Positions 11,323 to 21,115 of a stretch of 64,000 bases of DNA are shown in pieces. Made by a program: the position numbers and the translations under genes. Source of the DNA: Dactylonectria macrodidyma. Lineage: Eukaryota > Ascomycota > Sordariomycetes > Hypocreales > Nectriaceae. The DNA lies in NCBI GenBank assembly GCA_020744425.1, contig JAGMUV010000028.1, forward strand, positions 620,001 through 684,000, read 5' to 3'. Each line of letters starts with the position of its first letter. Position 1 is the stretch's first letter. The notes under the pieces were generated by a model. It was not told the origin of the DNA, made no database searches, and was given only the letters and a program-made list of their open reading frames with translations.

Positions 11323-12336
11323 TTACATCATATTAGCAGCCTCAGAGGCCATGAGAGCTTCCTTTCCTTCTATTGATTTAATCGAATTCCATATTATTGC
11401 ATGCATTGGGTCCTTTTTCAGCCAGGTAATGACCCGGATCGATTCTCGCAACCCCCAGTGTTTCTGCAACGCCATACTATCACTAACCGCCTTTTCTAGG
11501 TCCTCAGAGCCCGGCAGTCGCGATAGCACTTGGTGGGTTCGACTCGCCTCTGCTGGGAATAGCTCCTTCATATCATCCAGCGTCATGTTGCCGGCTACAA
11601 CCTTCCTCCTCTTCGAAGAGAACGACGGGCCCGGATTTGCTGGGAAACGGGTGGACGAGGCGGCTCGCTTTCCTGTCTGTGAGGACGCTGTTACAGCCGG
11701 GGTCCGGGGCGTGGATTCGAGCAACTCGACGTTATCATCATCGCCGTCATCATCGCTGCCGCTGGCAAAGGGGTCATTTTCATCAGGCACGTCTTCAGGT
11801 GTGACCAGTGCCCGGAAACCTGCATCATCGGCTTCAAGGACTAACGCGCCGGCAGGAAGGTCGTCCGAGAAGATCTTCTCGTAGCTTTCGAAGTTGATGT
11901 CACCCCCGATCAACAGCCCTGCATTAAGGCACTGCTTGGCGACGTTTGGGTACTTCTCGAGGAAAGTAGCCCTGTTGTCACTGCTCATTGACAATTTCCC
12001 AGTCTCATCGTTGTACGTTGTGCCTGACGTGTCTGACATCTCTAGGAATACCCTCCAGAAATCCCGGATTGTACGGTATTTGCCCTCGAAAGTCTTCACC
12101 ACCCAATTTTGCTGGGGAAACCGCTGATTAAACGGTGCTAGGAACTCCTCGAAAACGGCCTTCAGAATCGAATTCTTCTTGCTCTTGAGCTTGCCCTTGT
12201 TCCTCGCGATCACAAGGTGGGCAAGCAGGAATAACGTCTGCGACTTGGTCCATCGCCAACCCCTCGAGTTGCCCTCCTTATCAGGCTGTGTGGTGGTCTG
12301 GCTAGCCGTAGATGACTCAGACACGTGTGGAGGCAT
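11323..12336 (-). CDS. Myb/SANT-like DNA-binding domain protein (337 aa)
   Basis: A single uninterrupted frame starts at the ATG at 12336; an upstream TTG is in frame but unlikely to be used. Residues about 25-110 (GWRWTKSQTLFLLAHL, then NWVVKTFEGKYRTIRDFWRVFL) match the trihelix Myb/SANT-like fold typical of fungal proteins associated with transposons or gene regulation. The middle is acidic (FASGSDDDGDDDN) and is followed by a basic, probable nuclear-localisation cluster (SSKRRK) and a C-terminal helical segment. It converges on the HET gene, leaving 100 bp between the stops. Such proteins occur as accessory DNA-binding factors of PIF/Harbinger-type elements and as free genes; no transposase is adjacent, so I infer only DNA binding. 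Confidence 0.7.
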   Translation of the reverse strand: MPPHVSESSTASQTTTQPDKEGNSRGWRWTKSQTLFLLAHLVIARNKGKLKSKKNSILKAVFEEFLAPFNQRFPQQNWVVKTFEGKYRTIRDFWRVFLEMSDTSGTTYNDETGKLSMSSDNRATFLEKYPNVAKQCLNAGLLIGGDINFESYEKIFSDDLPAGALVLEADDAGFRALVTPEDVPDENDPFASGSDDDGDDDNVELLESTPRTPAVTASSQTGKRAASSTRFPANPGPSFSSKRRKVVAGNMTLDDMKELFPAEASRTHQVLSRLPGSEDLEKAVSDSMALQKHWGLRESIRVITWLKKDPMHAIIWNSIKSIEGKEALMASEAANMM

Positions 12337-13689
12337 TGTGGTCAGGAATACGGGCAAATTGGTGGGTTACTATGTGTGGTTGGGGGTCTCTTTTGGCTAA
12401 CATTACAGCCTCACTGTCACAGTCATCTCTCCGAAGCCAGATTCTCACCGCGAGGCTGCACAGGTCGTCGAAGGCGGTGTGGTGACCGCCCAAGAAGGGC
12501 TAGACAGGTAGACAGATCGGTGGGTACGGAAGGCCGGAGGAATCAACTGGTCATAATGTCACGAGCTCTTATCGTGTGAGGCATCTGATTGGGTGTGTGT
12601 ATGTTCTTGCTTGTGTCAAGTCCCCGCTCTGAGTCCCTGTACATCCTTTATGCTAAAATAGCCAGAAGGATATTGCTATAGCAGTCGCACGCCATATACA
12701 CGCCCTGCTACCCAAATACACATCGTGACAGGACAGCGCTCTTGTTTTAGACTATTGTTGGATTGACCCCTCGGGTGCCGGTCTAGAGCCCGGCGGTGTG
12801 AGATTGGCCAAGAAACCCCTCATAGGAAAAGAGGAGGTCGGAGGCATCCGAGATCATACACATCAATACAATCATCTTTGGTCTCCACAGTTAACCCTTA
12901 TTGAAGTCCCAGATCATCCTAGCCGTATTGGATCCATCAACTATTCTAAATCGAGGGAACTCTTAGGATACCGTACCGTGAATCTTCATGGCATGGTTCT
13001 ATATGCATATTATGCTCTAAGTCTAGGTCACAAACCTCACACCGAGAGGGAGTATTATCAGGCAGGTGATCGAGATGCCTTGGGCGGAAGTGCTTCGACA
13101 GGTCACTGGAAGTGTGAAACTCATGGGTGAGCTCGCTCACACGAGGGTCGTTTGGTTCAAGAGAGAGTGCAGCATCGATGCACAGAAAAACATCTCCTCG
13201 GCCTCTCCTTCTCGCTTTCGACGAATACAGACAACATGGCGCTCCCCACATCTTCCGATATGCTACAATGAGAACTAGACAACGGCTCCTTCGCTGCTAA
13301 GACGTTGGTTTGACGTGCGGCACGGCCTTCTACCACGCTGCAGTAAGCGACTATGGCGTCAATGAGGTTGTCCCTGCGTCTATAACATCCTTCGAGAGTG
13401 TCATCGACTGGGGCCAACGACGCTTCGTGATCGGAGGTTTGCTGGACAGGCGAAAGAGCCAGCGCAGGCGCAGCTGGATTGGAAACCATGGGTGGTTCCT
13501 GGCAGAATTGAGGGCAGACAGCACATCAAGCGGCGACATATAGTGCTGCCGGCTCTGTGATGAGAAGGGGGCACCGCAATTCTTCAATGCGCAGTCCACA
13601 TCTTCGGCACAGGCCTATCTTCGGAAGTTAGAACCCCATTCAAGAACTGAAGGATACTGCTGACCCATCCAGAGCTCACAGGATTACTA
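12337..13689. other. Unassigned, with a weak minus-strand zinc-finger-like remnant
   Basis: No intact gene is supported. On the minus strand between about 13150 and 12950, translation gives SSDLSKHFRPRHLDHL followed by CEVCDLDLEHNMH. This resembles the C-terminal C2H2 tail of fungal DUF3435/FluG-type proteins. Frames above it (13489-13157) continue in pieces. I treat it as a possible decayed fragment. Confidence 0.3.
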
Positions 13690-16009
13690 AAACCTTCCAG
13701 CCCGCTTCATCTGACGAGTCCTCCGTCATCGACCTTCAAAAAAGGGCATCTATGAAACGACCGGCTCCGACTGCCACGGTTGTTCCCAGAGCAAAGATCA
13801 CGCAGATACGAGAGCTGTCCGTTGGCTATATTGTTGATTCGAACCTGCTGTTTGCCACCCTCGAGAGTACTTACTTGTAAGAGCTGTTCTGGCAATTTGA
13901 TCCTGATCTTTGTCGCCACGCGCCCTGGGGTCGAACTACAGTAAGGAAGGACCTAGGGGACATATTTACGCAGAAGAAAGCGTCTGTCAGGAAAGAGCTG
14001 GATGAGGCCATCACCTAAATATACATCAGCTTTGATCTATGGACCTCTCTAAACAGACTGGCCTTTATTTCGATATTTGGTCACTTTCTTGACAAGAAGC
14101 ATCTATATCGCAGCCGACTACTTGCTTTTTGGCGGCAGGTTGGGTCGCACGCTGGCGAGAATATCGCATTCACAATCAAGAGTGTTATCTGGGACTGGGA
14201 GATTGACTCAAAGCTCGGGGTCTCGATCTGTGATAATGCGAGTAATAATGACTCTTGTTTGCGGAGTCTCTATGTAAGCCTCGATGCCTCGATGACTCGC
14301 ACTGATACTGAAGCCCGAAGGATGCGGTGCTTTGGGCATATTCTCAATTTGGTGGCCCAGTCTTTCCTCTACGGCGAGGATGCTGCTTCTTTTGAACTTC
14401 AGTCCGAAGCCTATGACTTGCTCTAGCAGGTGGAAGAGGACCTTGAGCACTGGCGAGCGAAGGGTCCAGTCGGTAAGCTCCATAATATCGTTAAGTTCAT
14501 CCGGGCCTCCCCGCAGCGCACCGAAGCATTCAAAGCACCTGCCAGGGAGCAGGAGGAGGCTGAAGTATATAAGCTTGCAGAGGAGTTGATAGCTGAGCTC
14601 GAAGTCATATAGAACAATAGCACTAGGTGGAATTTGACATACATGATGATCGAATGTGCCTTACTGAAACAGTCCGAGCTTAATAGCTTTATCTAGGAGA
14701 CTAGGAGCTGGGTTTAGAAGCAGACGCATCCAAAAGGGCGCCTACAGCTGATGTCCTGACCCCTGACGACTGGAAGGTGCTTAGGGAAATTCACTATATA
14801 TTAGAGCCGATTTACTATATGACCATAAGAACACAGGGATGGGGCACGAGCAGTAGTCACGGCCGGCTTTAGGAGGTCATAATAGGGATGGAGTTCATTT
14901 TGGACTATCTTAAAGACTAGAAAGCCCTGTATAAGGAGAAACCTGCTTATTTAGCAGTAGAAGCGGGGCTTGTAAGTCAGGGGGAGGGGTCGCCATCCCC
15001 GATACCCAGCCAAATACGAGAGCGAGCATTACGCTAACCACGACTACCCTTGAGGTTTCAAGGGTGCGAGATTCTTTCCCCTTTACGCCGCCATTATCAG
15101 ACGGAAGCTCCGGCTCATTCACCGGTCGCTCCACGGTTTGACGAGGCCGCCTTGCCTGCTCATTCTCGAAATGAATACGTGCAGAGCGACGCTCGCTCCG
15201 TCAGTAGCATAGCTAGTATGGAGGGGCAAGAGCGAGCCAGCATCAGGGCGAGCATCAATAACGCTTGGATAAAGCTTAATGAATACTACACGCTCCTCGG
15301 CCAATCCCCTCTGTTTGCGGCCTCCATTATTTTAAACCCGGATCTTGGCCTCCGATGGCTTGAGGCTAACTAGACCTCGCCAGAGCAGCTGCAGTGGCTT
15401 CAGGATGCAAAGAGTGGGATCAAACTTTACTTTGAGCGTTGGTACTCGCATGATAACATGGCCCTTAAGGAGGCCGATGTTACGATGCCCGTCATAACGC
15501 TCCGACCTAAACAAAGCAAGTTTGAGCAGTGGGTGCAGAGCCGACAGCCTAAGCTCTCCGCGACAGGTTATGAACTTGAAAGATACTATAGGCTCAAACC
15601 GGAGCAGGTGAGAGATCCTGTTCAATGGTGGATTGATCATAGGAGCGCTTTTCCGCAGCTCAGCAGGTTTGCCTTGGATGTTCTTGCAATTCCGGCCATG
15701 GCAACCGACTGTGAGAGGGCATTCAGCTTGGCAAAGCTTACAGTCACGTCGCAAAGACATTCCTTGCTTGGATCGACCGTTGAAGAACTGCAGTTACTGA
15801 AGAACTGGATCAGAGGAGGTTCTATCACACTGGGGGGCCTGTGTTAGAGCAACCAAGCTGGTGAAAACCTAGGGTCAGACTGACCCACCCATGCATATAT
15901 CAGATATCAATCAATCAATCAGTCAATCAAATCAGATATGAACCGTAAACCATCAGTTCAGATAAGATTTGGACTCAGATCTGATTTGATTGATCTGACG
16001 GCAGCGCTG
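13690..16009 (+). mobile_element. hAT transposon relic, copy 1
   Basis: Conceptual translation from about 13700 to 15846 gives a hAT transposase. It has a conserved FDLWTSLNRLAF block, RRMRCFGHILNLVAQSFLYG, PVGKLHNIVKFIRASPQR and the C-terminal hATC dimerisation block (LDVLAIPAMATDCERAFSLA, then SQRHSLLGSTVEELQLLKNW). The frame is broken by stops, including TAG at 14870-14872, 14918-14920 and 15371-15373 where the second copy or context indicates Trp. The 3' end is an AT-rich subterminal repeat zone (ATCAATCAATCAGTCAATCA) closing with CAGCGCTG at 16002-16009. No matching 5' end was found, so the upstream boundary is approximate and the element is probably 5'-truncated. No zinc-finger BED part is visible. 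Confidence 0.75.
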
Positions 16010-16029
16010 CAAAGGATGAAAGGTCAAAC

Positions 16030-16668
16030 GACAGACATTCACCACTTCGCATTTGCCTCGGACGGTTGGACCCACGGACAACAATAGGGGAGGGTCTTGG
16101 GCTTGACACTATGGAGAGAGCACATCGCTTCCTAGAAGAAAACACTAGTAACGAAGAGTACCAACAGCACTTTGGGGAGTTTTGTCGATTCTGTGCTCGC
16201 GAAGGTGCTCTCTTTGGCCCAACCTCGCGGATCTATCGAGAACAGCCGAAGACTCCTCATACGCCTTCTCACTATTACGTCCTAAGCGCGTGGGGATACT
16301 TTGGGTCTATGGGAGTCAAGTTGGCTGCATTGGCAAGGAGAGTTCTAGGATCCTTGGCGAACTCTGTCCCTCCGGAGCGTTCCTTCAGTGCTACGAACTA
16401 CCTTCATTGTAAGCTTCGGAATCGGCTTAGTCCGCTTCGCACTGACAAGGTCACTTTCATCTATATGAACAGTCGGGCCCTAAAGAGGCTCAAGACGGCC
16501 AAAGATAATCTGACAGAACCGATGGTTGTCAAAAACTGGGAGACAGTTGATGTTGCTCGGCTGATAAAGATAGAAAACGCCTTCCAAGACTCTATTGTTG
16601 TCGATGGCTGGGGTTGGGAGGAGACCGATTTGGAAAATAGTGGAGATGATATGGATGTCGGCCAATGA
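16030..16668 (+). pseudogene. C-terminal fragment of a second hAT-type transposase family
   Basis: The open stretch 16066-16668 ends in a hATC-like block of a different subfamily from copy 1: YYVLSAWGYFGSMGVKLAAL, then ANSVPPERSFSATNYLH, then RNRLSPLRTDKVTFIYMNSR. This is the diagnostic dimerisation segment of fungal hAT proteins. Upstream, FASDGWTHGQQ (around 16045-16072) suggests remnants of the central domain, followed by a stop and loss of frame. The fragment starts directly behind the 3' terminus of hAT copy 1, consistent with nested insertion or deletion. It is not a complete gene. Confidence 0.65.
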
Positions 16669-17687
16669 GAGGTTTCTGACGTCAAAAACCTTGGTCAGAT
16701 AGGTAAATTATTCCGTACCGTTCGGTAAATTACCTCAACGGAACCCTACTCACAAAGGGACTACTTGGGTTCTGAGTCAGGTGCGACACGTCTCGACCAC
16801 GCGGGCGAACAAAACAATAAATCCGCGCCACCCCTACCGCGTCCCTGGATTATCATTGGTGCAATCAGCTTGGGGGTCACACCAAATTCATTACCCTACA
16901 CCTGGGGCCCGACGAGCCCCGAATGGCCTCGGCACCCCCAGGACCATCGCACAGGAAAACCCATAAAATATAGTATTTCAAGTAAATCATGTTGCTGCTA
17001 GGAAGTCATAACGGAATGTGACGCATGTCGCGATACAAGACATCGCGTTCCTAACAAGCCGGCCCTAGCAACCGACTGACTGAAGGAATGAGGTCTCCAG
17101 AGGGACCGTTGGGAAGGCACACACTGTATTTAAGGGCGATAACTCTCCTACATCCTCTAGCTATTAAGCACGCTTCTAAAGACTCTTGTATCCTATACCC
17201 AACGTGTCACAACGAGTGACATAACGAGTGGTTGATCCCTGCAAAAAATCAAGTTTGAGGCATTATGAACTTACTTACTTGAAATATATTGGGCCGTCAA
17301 CTTACTTGACTTACTTGAAATACTTGACTTGATACTTGAATTGAGGTCAGCGCTGGTCTGCAATGAATCAGGCGTGTCTAGCCTTGAACAATGTCAGTCA
17401 CGTCTGATAATGGTAGAGTAAGCGGTACTCAATGTAACCAAGTTGTATTGATAGCTGAGGAGCTGCCCATACTAGATGTGCACTTCTCAGTTGACTATAT
17501 ACTACCGGTAGTGGACCGCCGTGCCCTCCGGAGGACCGCCGTCGGTCCTGGTGAGGCGTCGGTCCCGGGAAGGGACCACAGGATTGGTCCATACTAAAGT
17601 GGGTCTCCATTATTCTGCCTTTCATGGCCGCCTGGTCATGACCTGGGCGACAGTCGGCCCCATCTGCTCAGATCATCGTGATACAAA
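16669..17687. other. Intergenic, with a third hAT-type terminus
   Basis: No gene is supported. The segment holds a TATTTAAGGGCG promoter-like box at 17127-17138 with no gene behind it. A repetitive ACTTACTTGA-rich subterminal zone (17270-17345) closes with the hAT core CAGCGCTG at 17348-17355, evidence for another decayed hAT element. Confidence 0.5.
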
Positions 17688-17963
17688 CTATCTGATGAGG
17701 TTGCATTTGCTCCCAGAAGCCGTAGGACAATAATAAACGATCGCCTAGGCAAAGTTTTAGCCCTAGTTTTATAGCACGGATTCAATTTCACCGCTCCCTG
17801 AGACACTTACATTATTTCTAACATAGCTGTTCCAAGCACAGCCACTACAACATCGCAAGCCAGAACCCGGCCGCTGGCTCCCAATAGTACCAGACGCCTG
17901 GCACCCTTGTGCAGAGGCTAGAGATGCCATAGACATGGCGGCGATGAGAGAAACGAAACGCAT
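17688..17963 (-). CDS. Predicted small secreted cysteine-rich protein (2 exons, 69 aa)
   Basis: The ATG at 17963 opens a typical secretion signal: MRF, a hydrophobic core of Val, Leu, Ile, Ala and Met, then ASLASAQ and a likely cleavage after SAQ or QG near residue 19-20. Exon 1 (17811-17963) ends at a perfect GTAAGT donor. A 66-nt intron with a GCTAAAAC branch-like site and CCTAG acceptor leads to exon 2 (17688-17744), adding 18 codons. The mature peptide of about 49 residues has six cysteines in the order C, CC, C, C, C, including an RCCSGC doublet. Without the intron the protein would have only four cysteines, which supports the spliced model. A TATTTAAG box lies about 160 bp upstream. Small Cys-rich secreted peptides of fungi act as effectors, antimicrobials or surface proteins; which applies is unknown and I recognise no family. 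Confidence 0.6.
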
Positions 17964-18123
17964 GTTGGTTGGAGCTGAAGTTGAAAAAGAGAAGTAGGCT
18001 AGGGACGAATCTAGTTGTCGTGGATGGATGAGTTTTGCAACGGTATCAAGAGATGGCTATTGCAAATGGTGGTTGAGGTGTCTGGAGAGATAGAAGTGAT
18101 ACTGCAAGGAGGGAAAACCCGCC

Positions 18124-18131
18124 CTTAAATA
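18124..18131 (-). promoter_or_regulatory. TATA-like box of the small secreted protein gene
   Basis: Read on the minus strand this is TATTTAAG, about 160 bp upstream of the ATG at 17963, within GATAACTATTTAAGGGCG. The same TATTTAAGGGCG word occurs on the plus strand at 17127-17138. Confidence 0.4.
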
Positions 18132-18367
18132 GTTATCAAATCATGTTTCACGGCAAGAACGGCCACGTAGCTTCGCAACATCCGGGTATTTTAGTTTCAA
18201 TCCACTGTGTACTTCGTAACTGCGCGTGTAAATGCTCAAACCATGCAGAGATGCTCATTCAACTCTGTATTTAGGCTCACATAGTGAACCGTGCATGCGT
18301 GCACGTCCCCCTTTGCGCCACAGGCTGCCTCTAAACCCACACCACTTTCTCTGTGAAATACGGCAGC

Positions 18368-18627
18368 CTATCCCTTTGGCCGTGGTAAGACTACACTTAG
18401 CCCATAGTCCCCATAGAGGCCCGGGAGATCAGCGGTACGCTAGTTGACTTCAATAAGTTACGTAGCTATGCGAAGAGCTATGCATTTCAATGTAGATCTC
18501 TAACAGCCGTGACTTCTAGCGTCTCATAAAATAGGTGGAACCTCTTGTGCCTCGCCTTACTCTCCTTTCGTTGGTTTGAATCCCTGCTACTAGCGTAAGT
18601 GTAGCCTTACCACGGTCAAAGGGATAG
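18368..18627. repeat. MITE-like 260-bp element with 32-bp inverted arms
   Basis: The left arm 18368-18399 and the right arm 18596-18627 are reverse complements with two mismatches; the shared core is CTATCCCTTTG, CCGTGGTAAG and CTACACTTA. The 196-bp interior has no coding potential. Such a structure fits a miniature inverted-repeat transposable element, or a long hairpin RNA source if transcribed. Target duplications were not identified. Confidence 0.6.
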
Positions 18628-21115
18628 ATCTACACCCTCGGTGCCAAATCAGTCCGATGATTATCTCTTCATCTCAGAGCCACCAGCTTGGCACCTTTCT
18701 TGAGGCAGACGAGACCAGGCTGAGAACTGTTAGCTGCATTAGGATATCAAGGACTGAATTTGAGTTTCGAAATGTGCAACTACAAGTGATGGAACAGCGC
18801 AACGGTTGGCTCACACCTGTTGAGGCGGAGGAGGCACACTTGCCTCTTGTCAACCTAGCACTGATACACAAATGCAGACATTGAACAAAAGATCAGTGTA
18901 GATTGAGGACTAAAAACCTGAGCTTCCCCCTATCTAAAAGGAGCGACGAAAGTCGGTCTCTTATACCTGTGTTCAGTCTGCCGATCTCATAGGCAGCAGG
19001 CTGTTACCTGACGCTAGGTATGGTGTAGCGTTCACGCTGACCGTGAAGCTATTCACGATGGTCGTGATCCTTGCCCTTGACCTAAGCGAAGGTCTCCAGA
19101 GCTTGACATTTTGAAGGGTTTTTCGAGTGCCAGGGCTGGAAAATCGTTTAACCGTTCAAACGGTTAAACGATTTAACATGCATAAGCTTTTTAAACGGAA
19201 CGAACGAACGAACGAACGAACGAAAGTGCCCATGTATGGTACTCAATGATGCAGAGAATTCCTCTTCCAAATCTTATCGGGGACGAACCCCGAACGAGGT
19301 AATCCTTGTATATTAGTGGAGCGTCCTCCATTCGCTTGTAGATAACCCGAGCTGCCGTTCCTAGTAAACTTTAAGCACCCCAGTCTGGGGTCAAATGATT
19401 GCTAGTCTGAGGCGTCCTAGACACCCAACAGAAAGATTACCCCTGTCTGGGTTACTAGGCCCATGGTGTCGATGTTAGAAAGACCGTGGCTGGTACGCCC
19501 GCATCTTAGTGCCGTGGCAACATCGCCTCTGGCTAGCAGGGGCCGGGGTACCTAAGTGGCGCCCTGCCGATGCTGCCCCAGTTGCCTGCGAATTTCTGCG
19601 AGACCCTAACCTCGTCTCGCACCGGGCCGATGAGCTTGATATCGACGTGCTCAAGGCCCTTCATTTCATCAAAGTTTGTCTCAATGGATCATGTCGCATA
19701 AGTTCTGCCCAAGCAGGGGCGTTTTGGAAGGTTTGTGCAAACCAAGTTATCGTCCCTCAGTGGGCGGGGACTAGGGCAGCCAACTGTTGAATCTGTCAGA
19801 CGAAACAGGCTGATAGGGGGGTCTAACTTAACTTAGAGGGCCTTGCCCGATTTGGAAGAACCTCAACACGTGCACGGACCAGATTCTGTGTAATTCGGCA
19901 CATTACAGATAAGTTAGCCCTTGTTACAGCAGTAGTAGTTGGAAGTTAGCAAAGCATGGCAAATAAAATGGACATCAGAGATGAGAGGCAGAACGTCGTT
20001 TAGATACACACTGAAGGTCGACCAAGAAGATTCGCCAGCTCCAAAACAGACTGATCAAGCGACAGAGCGCCATCCTAGTGCAGATACGCACCAACGAGAT
20101 CGGCCTCAAAAAGTTCCTCTTTAACCAATGACACCTGCCCCTGCCAAGAAGGACGACAACTCTAACCCCAGAAACTAGGAGCCATTCCAGGACGAGACGA
20201 CCTCCGCGCAGGCCTTGCTGAACAAGCGCAAAGCAGTCATGGGGCAAACCGTGGTTCTTAGGCAATTTAGGATTGAGTCACAACCAAGACAAAGCTAAAC
20301 TAGAGAAGAACTATGGACATCACGCCCCGACGGAGTCCAAGACGCAGTCTGGCTTAGTAGGCACGGAGACTTCCAAATTTAGATACAGGATGAGGAGCTA
20401 ACTGAGTCACTTCTGGTCATAGGCTGATGCTTCTAATAGCTATTAGGATAATATCCCCAGTCGAACCTTTCGGGGAGAAGCCCCGAAAGCCCAGATGTAT
20501 AGGCTGTAACGGGCCATGCCCTGCTGGACAAGGCAGTGCCTTGTCCTCTTGCTGGTCTGAGCGCTGTTGATCTAGTGATGGCTTGGTCTATTTGTTGGAG
20601 GATTTTCGGTCCTTTTATCTTTCTTCTTTCTTTCTTCTTTCTTTCTTCCTTCCTCAGCTCGTGTGTAAAACGCATGAGGACTATATAGCTGTAATTTACA
20701 CTATTAGAACCCTTCACATAGGCCACAGCACAGCTACTTATATCTATTCCTAAATATAGTGAGCAGTGATGTTATATTGGATTGGAGGGCAATTTGAATT
20801 GGACTAGAGTGGACGGAAAATGGCTGGACTGGATTTGGGTTTCTCGAAGATTTGGACTGGATTGGATTGATTGTCCTGGAGCTCCAGTGGTCTAACCCGA
20901 TAAGGCAAGAGCTAAGCCTAATTTGGTGGCAGTGACGGGGCTCCCGTCGCAGACTATGATACAACTACCCGCCATCGTCAACATCCAACTGGCGCAGATT
21001 GGTCCACTAGCAAAACCATGGAAGCAAATGCGTCGCTCGTAACTTCGGCAGTCCTTCTGCTGTGGCAGACGTGTCTGAACAGCCCACTCACCAGCTACAC
21101 CATGGCTACTATCTC
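18628..21115. other. Unassigned repeat-rich stretch
   Basis: No gene is supported. Apart from the palindrome and CGAA array at 19141-19224 it contains a CTTT-rich microsatellite (about 20620-20655) and a TTGGA/TGGAC-rich zone (20775-20880) that looks like a subterminal repeat region of a transposon. Translation of 19960-20430 gives fragmented, stop-interrupted frames. Confidence 0.35.
19141..19224. repeat. 16-bp perfect palindrome followed by (CGAA)6
   Basis: AAATCGTTTAACCGTT at 19141-19156 is followed by CA and then its exact reverse complement at 19159-19174. A tetranucleotide array of six CGAA units follows at 19201-19224. No gene is adjacent. The palindrome resembles two transposon termini fused head to head, or an operator-like site. 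Confidence 0.85.

Noticed and set aside
16860..16960. HET-like word YTWGPTSPEW in translation
   Set aside because: The similarity to the HET start motif covers fewer than ten residues, and the surrounding frame has no further HET motifs.
18560..18600. tRNA-like T-arm word GGTTTGAATCCC
   Set aside because: The five-base T stem does not pair and no acceptor, D or anticodon arms could be drawn around it.
20910..20945. Possible gypsy-type primer-binding site (TGGTGGCAGTGAC)
   Set aside because: No LTR pair, TG...CA boundary or polyprotein remnant surrounds it.
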